From positions 60,457-124,456 of the forward strand of contig BPQB01000090.1 of the NCBI GenBank assembly GCA_019973155.2: 64,000 nucleotides of DNA, written 5' to 3'. The translations under genes and the position numbers were made by a program. Shown piece after piece: positions 1 through 13,577 of the stretch. The DNA comes from Phanerochaete sordida. Lineage: Eukaryota > Basidiomycota > Agaricomycetes > Polyporales > Phanerochaetaceae. Each line of letters opens with the position of its first letter. Positions within the stretch are counted from its first letter, which is position 1. Below the pieces are notes generated by a model that worked only from the letters and a program-made list of their open reading frames with translations, had not been told where the DNA came from and did no database searches.

Positions 1-951
1 GAGCTCCAGAATCGCCAGTCCAACTTCTGCTTTGCGCGGCGTCAGCGACCACAGAGTTCGTCGGTGAGCACCGCGCGGACACCGTCCGGCGTCGCACCCT
101 TGCGGGGAGCTCGAGTGCCAGCGACGAATCACGTGTCGTCAACTTCTCCAGCATTTACCGGGGAAAGTTGAGGCATGTGATTAAGTATGGTCCTGCGCAC
201 ATGACGTCATCTTCTGGTCTCACGTGCGCAACAATTTCTCTCTGCAAAGTGCAGGGAGAAATGCGCGCTTATCCGACCCCGCCCTCAGTTACACTCACTC
301 TTCCCGAATCCCGACCTGTCGACACTTCGCTCGGACTCGTTGCCTCACCGTCAAGCGTAGCAGATGCTTGTCTGTCGTATAGCATAGCGTGCATGCCCGG
401 TTTTGCGTCAATATACCTTTTCTACCCGCACAGTCGACTCATCCCGGGAGGCCGCCCCGCTTGCCGTTAAAGGCACGGATTTGTACTCCCTATCGTAAAG
501 GATATGCATGCATGTCTGGCTGCTTGCTTACACGTATGTCATGAAGTGGGCGAACTGTCCGCGCCCGCGTAATCCGCCAGGTATACCTCGGAGTTGTATG
601 TCGTCGTCGCGGCGTCGAGGGCGGACTGCGAGCATCGCGAAGACATACACTCTGACTTCAATCGCGGGCTCTTGCATAGCATGTATCATTCGACAATCGT
701 GCCTAAAGTTTCGGGCGGCAGTGGATTGGAGAGTTTGTGGCGCGACAGCAGCGAAAGATTCCAGCTCGGCACGCTGGCGCCCGTTGTGGCGTTGTGATGG
801 CATCAGCGCAGCCAACCGGAGCGTTCGCCTCCTGCAGCCGACCGCCACGTCCAGACCAGCAGCCTCTCCACACATCGTCGCTCTCTCGAAAAGGCATACA
901 GCCCTCGTTCGCACATCTAGCTGGCTGAATCGCATCTCTGCTCTGTTCGAC
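1..951. other. intergenic, no supported gene
   Basis: Open frames exist on both strands here, but none has a recognisable domain or a plausible intron pattern. They look like chance frames in GC-rich DNA. The last part is the upstream region of the F-box-like gene starting at 952. Confidence 0.5.
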
Positions 952-2673
952 ATGAAATGGGGCCTAGACAGACTTTCCGTCGAGGTTGTCGTGGAAATCC
1001 TAGCATACCTCGACTACATCGACCTTCTAAGTTGCCGCAGGGTACACTTGCTCTCCTTCCTGTACCGGAGACGTCTTCTCTGACATGGCGCTCACGCAAG
1101 GTCTCTCGCAAGTTTGACTTCATCGTCACCGACACGCTCGCTCTACAATACAAGATAGAGCTCGGTATGATTGGATACGAGGACGGATCGGCCAACAGCA
1201 GCCTTCTTTCGCGCCTAGCATCCATACAGAGGGAACGTCGGGCGTGGAAGGATCTCTCCCTCAAGCACGTCCAGTCCATCTCTGTCCCATCACAGGATTG
1301 GATCGAGGCGAGATCACACAAGGACGTCATCTCTGGCCGCATACCCGACCATCCGGGGCAGCTCGATCTGATGTACCTCGGAAGCAGCTTTCCCGAGCAC
1401 GAACGCGTGAGGCGCATAGAATTCGACACCAGGTTCGATGCCCATTACATCGACCCAGGCCAGGATCTGGTCATCCTGGCCTCGCTGACTCAGCCGTTGG
1501 ACGCCGCGTAAGGGCCCACATTTCCCTCTCACGTCGCTCGGCATTGACAAGGCTGTGATAGCGGTATGCGTCCATCGCCCAAGGTGTACCTGCGCACCCT
1601 GACCGACCAGAAGCCACATCCTCGGGCGAGACAGAGTTTCATAGACCTGGCCTCTTACGGCTTCCCAGCGACATCCTTCGTCCGGCGCGCCAAGATCCAA
1701 GTCTCGGGCGCGTACCTCGCCTTCACGGTACAGAAGTCCCTCACCGTCGAAGCCATCTTCGTGTGGCACTGGCCCACCTGCACGATCCTCGCCGTGCGTC
1801 CCCCGCCTTTCTTCCTCTCCGTCCGCTGAATTCGCCGCCAGGCGCTGCGCAGCTCGCACGACACCGCGTACCTCACCGCGTTCTGCACGCCGGACGCGCA
1901 CCTGCTCGTGAACGCGTACGAGCGCGGGCCGCGCGGCGGCGGCTTCGGCGTGCACGTCTTCGCGCTGCACGCGGACGCGGAGGCGCCCGCGCTCCTCGCC
2001 GCGTTCGCGCTCCCGCGCCTGCAGTGGGACTTCTCCTCCTGGCTCACCTGCACGTTCTTCCCCGGCTACCAGAAGCACGCGCAGCTCGCGGGCGGCGGCG
2101 CCGCGCCCGCGAGCGCGCACCCTGCGCTCCGCCTCGTGCAGCTCCGCGTCGACCTGCAGTACACCGTGTATGCGCTCTTGTCGACGTTCCTGTCGCCGGC
2201 CGTCCTTGAGGACCGCCACCGGCGCGTGCCGCTGCGCTATGCGTGGAGCGAGTGGGGGCCGCGTGGCGCGCGCGTGCTGCGCGAGGACGAGGAGTCCATT
2301 ATCTGCGGGTACAAGGCCGTCTACCCGGAATACGTGCTCGACTTCTGTCCTGTCACCGACCCGAGCGACAAGGACGATTTCGTCACGCGGGACGAGACGG
2401 TTCTCGAGACCACTGTGTTTGCGGAGACGGTCGTGACGCGGCTGCCTTTCCGGAAGGTGCCGCTCTCCCTCGGACCGCTGGCACGTAACGAGATGCAGCT
2501 TTTCTTCCGGGACGTCGATGGCCCAAAAGTGAGTGTCCTCTGTTTGCGTCTGGACTTCTTTCTCAGTCGTGCCTGTGCAGATCGTGCGGGCCCTTTGCGA
2601 GGACTTCATCCTCATTCCCACTTCACTAGACATTTACGCCATCGTACCAGACGAGGAACCAGACGCCCCATAA
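952..2673 (+). CDS. F-box-like domain protein
   Basis: Probable F-box adaptor of the large Agaricomycete family, expected to recruit substrates to SCF ubiquitin ligases. Five exons join in phase: 952-1041, 1101-1507, 1562-1793, 1842-2528 and 2581-2673, giving 502 residues; the introns are 48-59 nt. The F-box is at the N-terminus (LSVEVVVEILAYLDYIDLLS, then CRRV), followed by the usual tail of this family (LALQYKIELGM; DLVILASL; KVYLRTLTDQKPHPRA), which resembles a beta-propeller-like C-terminal region. The ATG at 952 directly precedes the F-box and no better start exists. It converges on the pantothenate synthetase gene with only 42 bp between stop codons. The substrate cannot be predicted. 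Confidence 0.85.
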
Positions 2674-2715
2674 GAGAATGAACCAATCCATTTTATTTGC
2701 TTTCTGCTACACAGG

Positions 2716-3899
2716 TCAGCTCGCAACGATGCCGAGCGACTGCGCATTGCCCAGGATGACGTTGTCGATGAGCCTCGTCTTGCCGACCCACATCGCACCG
2801 CTGAGGATCACTGGCCTGTCCGCTACGTCGGCCTCCCAAGCCGCGCGGTTTTGACACGGGTCGAGGACGTCGAACGACTCCGGGTCGTTCATCTCGATGT
2901 AGTCGAGCTTCATGTCGATGTTATCGCCTGCCAGGTCGTCCGCCTTGCTCTTAATAATAGCGTGGGCCGTGGAGATGCACTCGGCCTTGCTTGTGCCTGC
3001 TGCCCACGCCTTGCGGACCGCGTCGAGCGCGGCGTACAGCGTCGGCGCGGCAGCTTCGCGCTCCCGCGGCGTCAGGTAGGCGTTCCGGGACGACAGCGCG
3101 AGAGAGTCGGTCGGGTTCCTGCGCGCCGGGTGAGCGGGAGATCTCCGCAGGCACTGTAGCGGAACTCACCGAGCGGTCGGGACGATGAACAGGTTCTCGG
3201 GCGTCGGGTGCGAAAGGAGCAGGTCGCGGACCATGCGCCGGAGCAGCAGCGCCTGCTGGATGTCCTTCTGCCCGAAGTACGTCCGGGTCGGCTGCGCGCG
3301 GTCAGCGCCAGTGCATGCGGGTCGTACGAGCGGGCGCAGCGCACCTCGACGACGTTGAAGAGCTTCGTCACGACGGTCGCGACGCCCCTGAAGAACGTCG
3401 GGCGCGTGCGGCCCTCCATCTGGTGGCTGTAGCCCGTGACCTCGACGAAGGTGCCCCTCTGCGCCGCGACGTCCTGCGTGATGCCCGCGGGGTACATCTC
3501 GTGCACCGTCGGCACGAAGACCGCGGAGGGCGTGTGCGTGCCGGACATGGTGTCCTCCGCGAGCGACTGCAGGACCGCGAGGTCGCCGGGGAGCGTGCGG
3601 GGATACGTCGCGAGGTCTTCGTGCGGCGCGAATTGGGCGGGGTTGACGAAGATCGAGACGACGGTCAGGTCGTTCTCGGCCAGAGACCTGCGTACTGGAA
3701 GGAAGTTAACGAGATCCGCGCGAATTGGGCACACGAACGTACCGAGCGAGGCGTGGCCTTCGTGCAGAGCCCCCATCGTCGCTACGAATCCAACCGATTT
3801 CTTCTCGTCGTAGGCCCGCCTGCGCCATTCCCTGTAGCTTGCGACCGTCGAGAATAGCGGGATGTCCGAAGGCGGTAGGGTAGTCGCATTAGAGGCCAT
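2716..3899 (-). CDS. PAN6: pantothenate synthetase (pantoate--beta-alanine ligase)
   Basis: Condenses pantoate and beta-alanine with ATP to make pantothenate, the precursor of coenzyme A. Four exons on the minus strand: 3899-3743, 3694-3345, 3291-3170 and 3118-2716, all phases agreeing, giving 343 residues. Diagnostic motifs are TMGALHEGH (the HIGH-type ATP site), SIFVNPAQF, RTYFGQKD and LALSSRNAYLTP. The start at 3899 has a strong context (CGCACCATGG). An in-frame ATG at 3962 would add 21 residues that are basic and rich in Ser/Thr and could act as a mitochondrial presequence. Length and motifs are normal for the family. Confidence 0.95.
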
Positions 3900-3962
3900 G
3901 GTGCGGCGAGCTATGGTGCTGCGGGATAAAATACGGAGGCCAGGGATTAAATTACTGAGCAT

Positions 3963-5718
3963 AGACCACGACCAGGGGGCAGCAGAGGCTGGGGGAACGG
4001 TGCTAAGATTGGGGGGAGATGGGCCATGGTGGCTCGAGGACTGAAGGCGATCGCCCCTGAACAAGCGCCCGCGGCACCGGTTTTCGGTATAAAATTTGCC
4101 GCTCGCGCCTTTCTTTCTTCTTCCACCACCACACAGCAGACTCGAAGCCGCGACGCTCGCCACACACAGGGCGGCCCCCCAGCCGCCCCCACTCGCGAGC
4201 GGGCTAAGGTCTGAGCATTCCAGCTCCCTACAACCGCCTCTAGCTGGGGCTCGTCTTCAAGACGAAGCGGCACACCAGAGACGCAGGGTCGCCCCTGCTC
4301 GCGCCCGGAGAACCGCCGGATAGGTGGGGAGGGACCATTAGCGGGGCGAATACCTTTGGAAGATGTCGCGGGAGTTGGGCAGGATATCGTTCCGAGCTAC
4401 GTAACACCCTCTTTTCCTCGCTCCCAACCGCACACCCGTGCCGCGGGGGAGTGGCCCTCCCTCGTGTGCTCCGACCGGTCCGCGGTACTTCTGCCGCGGC
4501 CTTCCAGGGCAAGCCAGGCCCAGCACTGACGGGACATGACCTGTGAAGTGCGGGTCGTCGCGCAGCTGCTTGCTTCGGCGGGTGGCCGCGCGGCGGCCTT
4601 ACAGTGGCGTGCGCGGTCGACTCTTGTCGGCTAGCGGCGCCTATCTTCGCTGTCGTGCACTCCCGCAGAGCAATACAGTCGTGAAAACGGCTTCATCAGG
4701 CCTCAGAGCCGATGTAGATCATACCAGATCCAGTTTAGGCGTATCCGCCACCGGCCCACCAGCCCAGGCAATACCAGCCGCCCCTTGGCCCATCAGCCAC
4801 CTCATTGTCATGTCGCGGGGACGCCCCGACTGACGCCAATTTGGCGTGTGCTTGCAAAAGCCTGCCACTCATGCGAATAGCGCGTGCGACTACCTCCGCG
4901 TAGCGCACGGATGCGTTCTCCCTATCGGCGAGCCACCATGCTCTGCCACCGAGTTACGTGCCTACCAGCACGCTTTTCCGCCGGTCCCCACCAGGATCAG
5001 GCAACGATGTGATCGCGGCCTACCCGCCCGATTGAAACTGCCACTGCCACAGTGACACTGCCATTTACCGCATACCTGCGAGAAACTGCCATAGAAGCGA
5101 AAGCTTTTTGGAAGGACATCAAACTGCCGCAAGCCGCGGCGGCCTTCCAGGGCCTGTGCGAACCCATGGACGGAGCGATGGGTGCGAGGGGGAGGTGTGT
5201 TGTGGCGTACTAACGATTCCTGCCCTTTAGTTCACTTCGCGGCGCGCCGCTGGCTGCTCGCTGGCCCTTCGGGGCTCGGCGACGCGGATATGCGGCGCAA
5301 CTCGATTCAGACTACTCCGACTCTGCTGTGTGTTTAATTTTTGGAAACCCCGCCTCTCTTCGCGAGATGGCACCGTTCCTTGGCTCCATGTAACGGCCTT
5401 CGTGGCTGTGTTCTTGTGTAAGGTAGGTATGACCGTGCAAATATATGGTCATCGGCAGACTACTTCTATTGTATGTGAACGTGTGACAGCACGACATCAA
5501 CCCCATCGAGAGTCCCACTTCCCGACGCTCTCGGCGAGGAGCCAACCTGCCTGGTCCGACCCTTCCGGCCTCTGAACAATAACGCTCCATGTGTCTTGCG
5601 ACTCCGCTCTCGGTGCGCGCAGTGGGTATCGCAAGGACGGTGGCGGCGGGAGGTACGTCACGGGCGACACCACGATGGAGTTCGCCACCACGCACGCGAA
5701 CGGCGTGTCGCTGCGCAG
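3963..5718. other. 1.7 kb intergenic region, no supported gene
   Basis: This is the region upstream of the pantothenate synthetase gene and downstream of the RPP40-like gene. Several frames of 60-140 codons are open, but none carries a recognisable domain, conserved exon pattern or convincing start. Nothing repeated within the window was noticed here. Confidence 0.4.
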
Positions 5719-6903
5719 TCACGCCTGGTCAGCGTGTACGGCGTAACGAAGCCTCGTGAACACTTGCCTTGCGATATCGAGAACGGCTTGTACGAAGTGC
5801 GGCGGCAGCAGTCCCGTCCAGCGCGCGTGTATGACGCTTCCTGTATAATTGGGTGACGGTGGCGTGTAAACCGCGATATACGGATCCGGCTTGTCGTACA
5901 CTCGTAGCCTAGCGAAAGGCCGCTGAGCGTCAGAGATGTATGCTCGTAACTCGTCTTCAAGGACGTACCTTTCAGAACCGAGAGCCGCGAGACTGACCCA
6001 CTCGAACAGCTCGGCGACCTCTTCGTCCCACTCTTCCGCGGCGGCGGCATCTTTAGGGCGAGGACGTAGCTCAGGCTTCGGGACATAGACGTTTTGCAGC
6101 GTGCGGACGACGGGCTTCACGTCTCTCGTTGTGTTTTCGGGTTCGGCAGTATGGGCGGGAAGGTGGAAGACCACGCTCCAGGGGCCGCGGCGCTGGTCCC
6201 ACGCCTCGAGCGCGGCCTTGACCTTCGGCCCGTAGACATGACACGTCTCGTCCTTGAGCGCGGGGGCCTGCGCCTGCAGCGCGACGCGGACAACTGCGGG
6301 CGGGGTCAGGCGGGGGAGCGTGATCTCGCCTTTAAAAGCACGCACTGAACACGTCCGAGTGCTCCTTCCATGGCAGCGCACGCCCCACGAGCCCCAGGCG
6401 TTCGTACGTCGGTTTCGCAACGGCCAGCGTGAGCACGCCGCGCGTGTCGAGGCACCAGACGTCGTCGTCGAGGTGCCCGGGCTTGCCCAGCGCGAGCAGG
6501 TCGCTAAGGGCGCGAAGCGGTCAGCACACTCACGAGCACACAGATATACGGCACACCGCGCACCTTTCCGCTGCAAACCTCTGGACGTGCGGCTGCGCGA
6601 AGGCTACGAAGTCAGCGAGCGTCCAGGACCGCTCGTGATACTGCGTTGTCAGTTGCGACAGCTTCTCCTTCAGGGCATCCAACGCGGGGATGACGAGGTC
6701 AAGCTAAGGAGCAGACATCTTCAGGTCCATGCTGACAGAGTGCTCCAGGGATAGTACAGACGTTCCTGTTGCGTGAAGGGGTGCAGCGCGCCGAGGCGGG
6801 CGAGGCCCGGATCCGACTGCGCCGCAGGAGACTTGGCCCCCGACGCGGAGAGCGTGCCGTACGTCGTCTGTATCCTTCGCCGCTCGGGAAGGGGAAAGCT
6901 CAT
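5719..6903 (-). CDS. RPP40: RNase P/MRP subunit p40-like protein
   Basis: Probable Rpp40-type protein subunit of nuclear ribonuclease P/MRP, which processes tRNA and rRNA precursors. The C-terminal part matches the family well: TYERLGLVG, then ELFEWVSLAALG, PDPYIAVYTPPSP and ARWTGLLPPHFVQAVLDIA. Exons resolved on the minus strand are 6703-6564, 6503-6382 and 6329-5719, separated by 60- and 52-nt introns with agreeing phases. The first exon should hold the ATG at 6903 and the HPFTQQ segment, but no GT donor in it has the phase needed to join the acceptor at 6704. The N-terminal junction is therefore unresolved: either an upstream exon, an atypical splice site or a small sequence error. It is divergent from the HTATIP2-like gene, 369 bp away. 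Confidence 0.75.
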
Positions 6904-7272
6904 GCTGTTGGTCTAGGACAGGGATGGACGCGTGGTGCTCGCCGAGGACGCGGACGCGGAGAGCAAGCTTCGGGCTGCTGGTAGGCGCTGGCCCGGGCTA
7001 CCAAGCCCGAGTCTCCTGGCGCGGACACTCTGGTCATCGACGTTAGGCTCTGCCGTGAGCCCTGCGTCACTATCTGCAGTCCAGGAGGCACGATGTGGGA
7101 GCTCGTAGGGCAGCTAAAGCCGCGAGTTCAGCCTACTGCGACCGGGCTTACACATCGACGGGCTGGCGATATAAACCCGTGAACCTCATGCGCGACGGCG
7201 ATCGACACCCAACCGCACTTTGATTCCATCCCTCTATCTCACTCCCTACGACCATCCTCAGTCTCCAGAAAC

Positions 7273-8399
7273 ATGGCTGCCACTGGTACGCCGAGCCCGT
7301 CGTAGACCCAAGGAAAGGCCCACTGAATGTCTGTTCGCACACAGGACTCACCACTCTCCTTCTCGGAGCCACAGGCGCGACAGGAAAGCACCTCCTGAAG
7401 GAAGTCGTGTCGTCCGAGCACTTCTCTAAGGTCAGCGAGTGGGGCCGCTCCGTCACCGCGCCTGCCAAGCTGCCCGAGGCGGGCAAGGAGAAGCTGGAGC
7501 AGAAGACCATCGACTTCGACAACCTGGACGTGCCGACGTTCAAGCAGGGCAACTGGGACGTGATCTTCATCACGTACGTTCGCTGCGCTTGTGCGTGCGC
7601 GGACACGATGACTCACTTCGCCGCAGGCTAGGCACTACTCGCGCGAAGGCAGGAAGCGCAGAGGCGTTTGAGAGGATTGACCGCGAGTACGTCGTCCTGT
7701 GCACCTGTGTTCTGGCACGGGGAGGCTGATCGCCCGCCAGATATGTCCTCAACGCAGCACGCGCCGCGAAGTCTGACGACCCGACCCGCAAGCAGCGCCT
7801 GGTCTATGTGTCGGTGCGTTGCGCTGTGCTCCCCGTTTGTCCCGGGACAAGCTAACGTGGGCTACGGCTATCAGTCCGGAGGCTCGAATCCCACCTCAAT
7901 GTTCCTGTACCCGAAGTGCGTGCTCAGAACATTGCATGTCTGGCCTGACTCTGACTTCCTTTCAGGAGCAAAGGCTTGACTGAGCAAGCCCTCGCCACGC
8001 TGGGTTACGACGACCTCATCATCTTCCACCCCGGTCTGCTCATGGACAGCGAGCGGCCGGAACGGCGCATCATGGAGAACATCGCAGAGTGAGCTGCTTC
8101 TTCCCAGTCGTTACTGCCCGATGCTGATGACCCGCACAGGCCCATCATCGGCTTCCTCGGCAGATTCTCGAACAAGCTCGGCATCCCTGTACGCACTTTC
8201 TGCACTCTCGCGCGAGACGCCGCTCATGGTTTTCGTGCTGTTGTAGGTCGAGACCGTCGCTCGGAGCATCCGCATTGCCGGCGAGCTCGGCTCGGAGAAG
8301 ATCCCCGCCGACATGAAGTCCACCGGGTCGTGGGGTGGCCCCTCCTTTACGACCATTGACAACGCGCAGGCCCTGAAGCTCGCCAAGTTCCAGGCCTGA
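7273..8399 (+). CDS. HTATIP2/TIP30-like NAD(P)-binding protein
   Basis: Rossmann-fold protein of the atypical short-chain dehydrogenase group that includes human HTATIP2 (TIP30/CC3) and yeast Fmp52. Eight exons: 7273-7285, 7345-7573, 7627-7686, 7741-7813, 7875-7915, 7966-8088, 8140-8188 and 8247-8399, giving 246 residues. After a four-residue first exon comes the dinucleotide-binding loop LLGATGATGKHLLKEV, then FITLGTTRAKAG, YVSSGGSNP and a Y-x3-K pair (YPKSKG), then FHPGLLMD, all at the spacing of this family. The fungal role is unclear; Fmp52 is mitochondrial in yeast. No obvious presequence is seen here. Confidence 0.9.
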
Positions 8400-8814
8400 A
8401 GTCTCCGCTTTCGCTCCCATCCCAGACATGGAACACTCTTTCTCTGACTCTGTATTTGTATAGTAAGATTTGTGTAATTTAACTTATCCTGTCATCTTAC
8501 GTTGCAGGCCACCCTGCGTGGCGAAAGGGCGTGTGGCCACACCGGTTGCGCTTCGAGGGTACAAGCGTACGTCGACATTTGGATGGACGTCTTGAATGCA
8601 GGAAGCTACATTCAGTTTCCGAAAGGAACGGAAACACCCTGGTTATCCGGGCTGCGCTTTCCTAGGATCCCACGATGCTTGCCCTCTGACATGATTTAAA
8701 GCCTCAGCCACCTCAGCTCCCACCTCCATCTGCTGCTCTGCACGCTCACGCTCCTTAGACCCCTCCACTCCCTTCCTCTTCCAAACCTCACCTCACCGAA
8801 AAAAATCGCCAGCA

Positions 8815-9081
8815 ATGTGTCAGTGGAAAAACACCGTCCAGGTATACGCCTGCGGCAAGGAAGAGCCGCTCCCGCACGGCGCACTCTGCAGGTACTGTGA
8901 GGCCATGGCGGCCTCGCTCGCGGCCATGCAAGCATGGGACCGCCATCCGCGTGGCCCGCGTCCTGTGCAACGCTGCTCGGGACTGCTTCCGCCGCACACG
9001 GACCGGGTGTATGCTCCTGGTATATGCCCCGACGCGCGCATCGGCCGGTGCGCTGGTGCGTGTGCTAGGCGGGGCCACTAG
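8815..9081 (+). CDS. hypothetical small Cys-containing protein
   Basis: An 88-codon open frame beginning MCQWKNTVQVYACG, preceded by a pyrimidine-rich leader. Short Agaricomycete proteins with a similar MCQW...Y.CG start are known to me, but the later Cys/His residues of that group are not evident. The second half reads like translated non-coding DNA, so an intron may begin at the GTAC near 8892. Function unknown; it may not be a gene. Confidence 0.3.
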   Translation: MCQWKNTVQVYACGKEEPLPHGALCRYCEAMAASLAAMQAWDRHPRGPRPVQRCSGLLPPHTDRVYAPGICPDARIGRCAGACARRGH

Positions 9082-9557
9082 GTGTGTGGCGGGTGTGGCT
9101 CTAGTGGCCCCATGAACTGACTCCCATCCTCCTCTTAGGCTCGGATTATTGTCACTGTACCCGGATATCTGCTGGATTTGTTTGTCGTCTCATCGTCTGT
9201 GATTCAATTCGAGACCTGTCTCCTGCTCTCTGTCTTTTCCGCTTGTCGATAGAAGTCCGTTCCTTTACGCTATGCTATCCTATTTTCTTCCTCGCTACAT
9301 CTGCGCAGAAATGCCCCGCGGCACTGCGCGAACCACACAACCCAAATTCGGGCGCGCCCCTGCCAAAACGATCTCTCGGTGCATCGAAGCGCGCGGGGCC
9401 TCGGTTGGCGGCGGGGCGTGGGAGAGCGATGTCATAGGTCCTGGTCTCGCGCTCCCGCCATGCTCACTAGCATACACTCGCGTTCTCCTGGCCTGCGCTC
9501 GCCAGACGCATACACTCCCAAACATAACTCCTACATACCAACGCTGTCGAACCCAAG
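9082..9557. other. intergenic/promoter region of NNR2
   Basis: No gene supported. The stretch is pyrimidine-rich in places and ends at the ATG of the NAD(P)H-hydrate dehydratase gene. Confidence 0.4.
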
Positions 9558-10971
9558 ATGACAGTCGCGAAACACATCCTCGAGCAGATCAAGGCCCTCA
9601 TCCCACCCATGAACGGCTCGCTGCACAAGGGACAGAGCGGGCGCGTCGGTGTGCTGGGAGGTGCCCTCGAGTACGTAGACGCGAATGGAAGAGCAGGACG
9701 CGGCGATGCTGACTCCGTCATAGCTACACTGGCGCGCCCTTCTTCGCAGCCATGTCAGCTTTGCGTATGGTGCGTATCGCTCGCTGAGAGAAACGTGCGC
9801 ACGCTCAGGACGTGGTGTACAGGGCGCCGACCTCTCGCATGTCATCTGCTCACCCACCGCTGCTGGCGCAATTAAGACCTACTCGCCAGACCTCATCGTC
9901 CATCCCATTCTGCGCGAAGACCAGTGCGTTCCAACCTTCACACGCGGGTACGCGCTGTGCTGACTTTCCCGCGCGAGCAGGTCGGAGAAGGAGGTGAAGC
10001 CGGCTTTGGAGAGCCTGTTGTCGCGCCTCCACGTTCTCGTCGTCGGTCCAGGTCTCGGTCGGGAGGCTTACATGCAGAACTTCGCCAAGCTGGCAGTGAA
10101 CATCGCGAAAGACAAGGTAAGTCGCGCCGGAGCAATCTCAGGCTTATATGCGAGCTCACTGTGTTGCAGGGCATGTTCGTGGTGATGGATGCAGATTCGC
10201 TGCTGCTTGTTGGGGAAGACGTCGCCCTGATTAAGGGATACCGACGAGCCGTGCTCACGCCGAATGTCGTGGAGTTTAAGCGTTTGAGTGAACAACTGGT
10301 GAGTGCACCTCCATATATGCTACTCATACGCCGTCTCACACGGACATGCACGACAGAAAATCGACCCCAAGGCCCCAGCAAACGAGCTAGCGATGCGGGT
10401 ATCTCGCGCTTTGGGAGGCGTCACCATCCTGCAGAAGGGCAAAGAAGACATCATCGCGACAAACACCGGTGGCGCATCGGCGGAAGATGCCCGCGAAAGC
10501 AAGGTTGACCCGTCGGAGAACACAGAAGAGCAGATCGTCGTTGATACGCCCGGCGGCATGAAGCGCTGTGGCGGCCAGGGCGACATCCTGTCAGGCTCGG
10601 TCGGAGCCGTCCTCGCATGGGGCAAGTGCTTCGAGGACGGCGCGTTCGGGTATGTCCCCGTCGCGGATCGCGTCGGATTGCTGCTGATACGTGTGTCTAT
10701 CGCAGCGACGGATCTGTCCCCTCGTCCCGCATGCCGCTGCTCGCGGCGACAGCAGGGTCGATGGTCACTCGCACCTCGTCCAAGCACGCGTTCGCGAAGC
10801 AGGGCAGAGGTGAGCGGCTCGACCTTGCGCCGTGGTTCACCCGCTGACATCATACCCATCGCAGGTGTCGTTACACAGGACATGTTGCCAGAGATAGGAC
10901 GGGCTTTCGTCGAGGTTTTCGGCAACGATGGAGAGAAAGGATGGGGGTCGACGGAAGGGGGAAAGCTCTGA
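9558..10971 (+). CDS. NNR2: ATP-dependent (S)-NAD(P)H-hydrate dehydratase
   Basis: Metabolite-repair enzyme of the YjeF C-terminal (CARKD/NNRD) family; it dehydrates the S epimer of NAD(P)HX back to NAD(P)H using ATP. Eight exons: 9558-9670, 9724-9769, 9823-9923, 9981-10116, 10170-10298, 10357-10649, 10706-10809 and 10865-10971; all phases agree and the product is 342 residues. Motifs: [19 protein letters not shown] at the N-terminus, [38 protein letters not shown], and the nucleotide-binding [13 protein letters not shown] near the C-terminus. Length is normal and no epimerase (YjeF N-terminal) domain is fused to it. Confidence 0.95.
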
Positions 10972-11236
10972 GATTGGTCTACGGGCCCCATATGGACATG
11001 AGCAGCCTTAACGGATGTGTAGAACATGTAGAGTAGCCTTGCTTGGATAGGAACGTTCGTTCGTCGACTGCACCGTCCTGGGGATCCGCCTTCGAGATCG
11101 CGTCTGGATCTCGAACGTGGAGAAGTATTATGCGAGATAATCAGCCGAATTTGTCGTTAGGCGGACGTCACATCTTGGATACTCGAGGATTTAAGCCCGC
11201 TCGCCACCTCACGCCTTGCTCCATCCTCCCACCACC

Positions 11237-13099
<1,863 letters not shown>

Positions 13100-13332
13100 G
13101 CCCACCCGCGAAGCAAAGAAAGTAACAAAGGGATGTATCATAGTAGGATGGGAAGACGTACAAACTAGAACTCCTTATAGTCAGTAATCAAATGGAATAT
13201 AACACGTGGGCTAAATGTGCTGCTACTGTGCTAGAGCGAGCGTGTCTGCGCAGGGAAGCCTGATTTAGTGCAACACCATTATCTTCTGCGCTGGCAGCAC
13301 TCAAAATCTCGAGCTCGACAGTGTTGACGGGC

Positions 13333-13433
13333 TCAGATGCGTGGTGCAGTGCTTGGGGTAGAGCTCGTATTCGCTACGAAGCCCAGCTTATCGCACTTCG
13401 CAACTATGTCCATACTACCAGTGGAGAGCGTAT
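13333..13433 (-). pseudogene. second, divergent copy of the LodA-like terminal exon
   Basis: Downstream of the LodA-like stop codon lies a minus-strand segment with an acceptor-like CAG at its 5' edge and a frame reading MDIVAKCDKLGFVAN before a stop at 13333. It aligns with MVAKWNQLGFVA in the true last exon, and the codon after the acceptor (ATACG) starts identically. It is either an alternative last exon or the remnant of a tandem duplicate. The stretch 13434-13577 between the two has no other recognisable piece of the gene. Confidence 0.6.
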
Positions 13434-13577
13434 CTGTCAAAAGGTGAGTCCTCGTCTCCCCGACACTGGTGTTGTTATTGACCATAGACGTGGCTATACA
13501 GTATATGAGCAGCACAGCCAGCCGCAGGGAAAGAGAAGTTCCTGCCCAACGCTCATTGTATGCTCCTTTGGCAGCGT

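Noticed and set aside
1314..2633. 439-codon open frame on the minus strand opposite the F-box-like gene
   Set aside because: It is the GC-rich antisense shadow of a well-supported multi-exon gene. It is Arg/Glu-rich without a domain, as expected for the complement of biased codons.
4240..5055. Open frames in the 4.2-5.1 kb intergenic region as genes
   Set aside because: No domain, no conserved splice pattern and no consistent codon bias in any frame.
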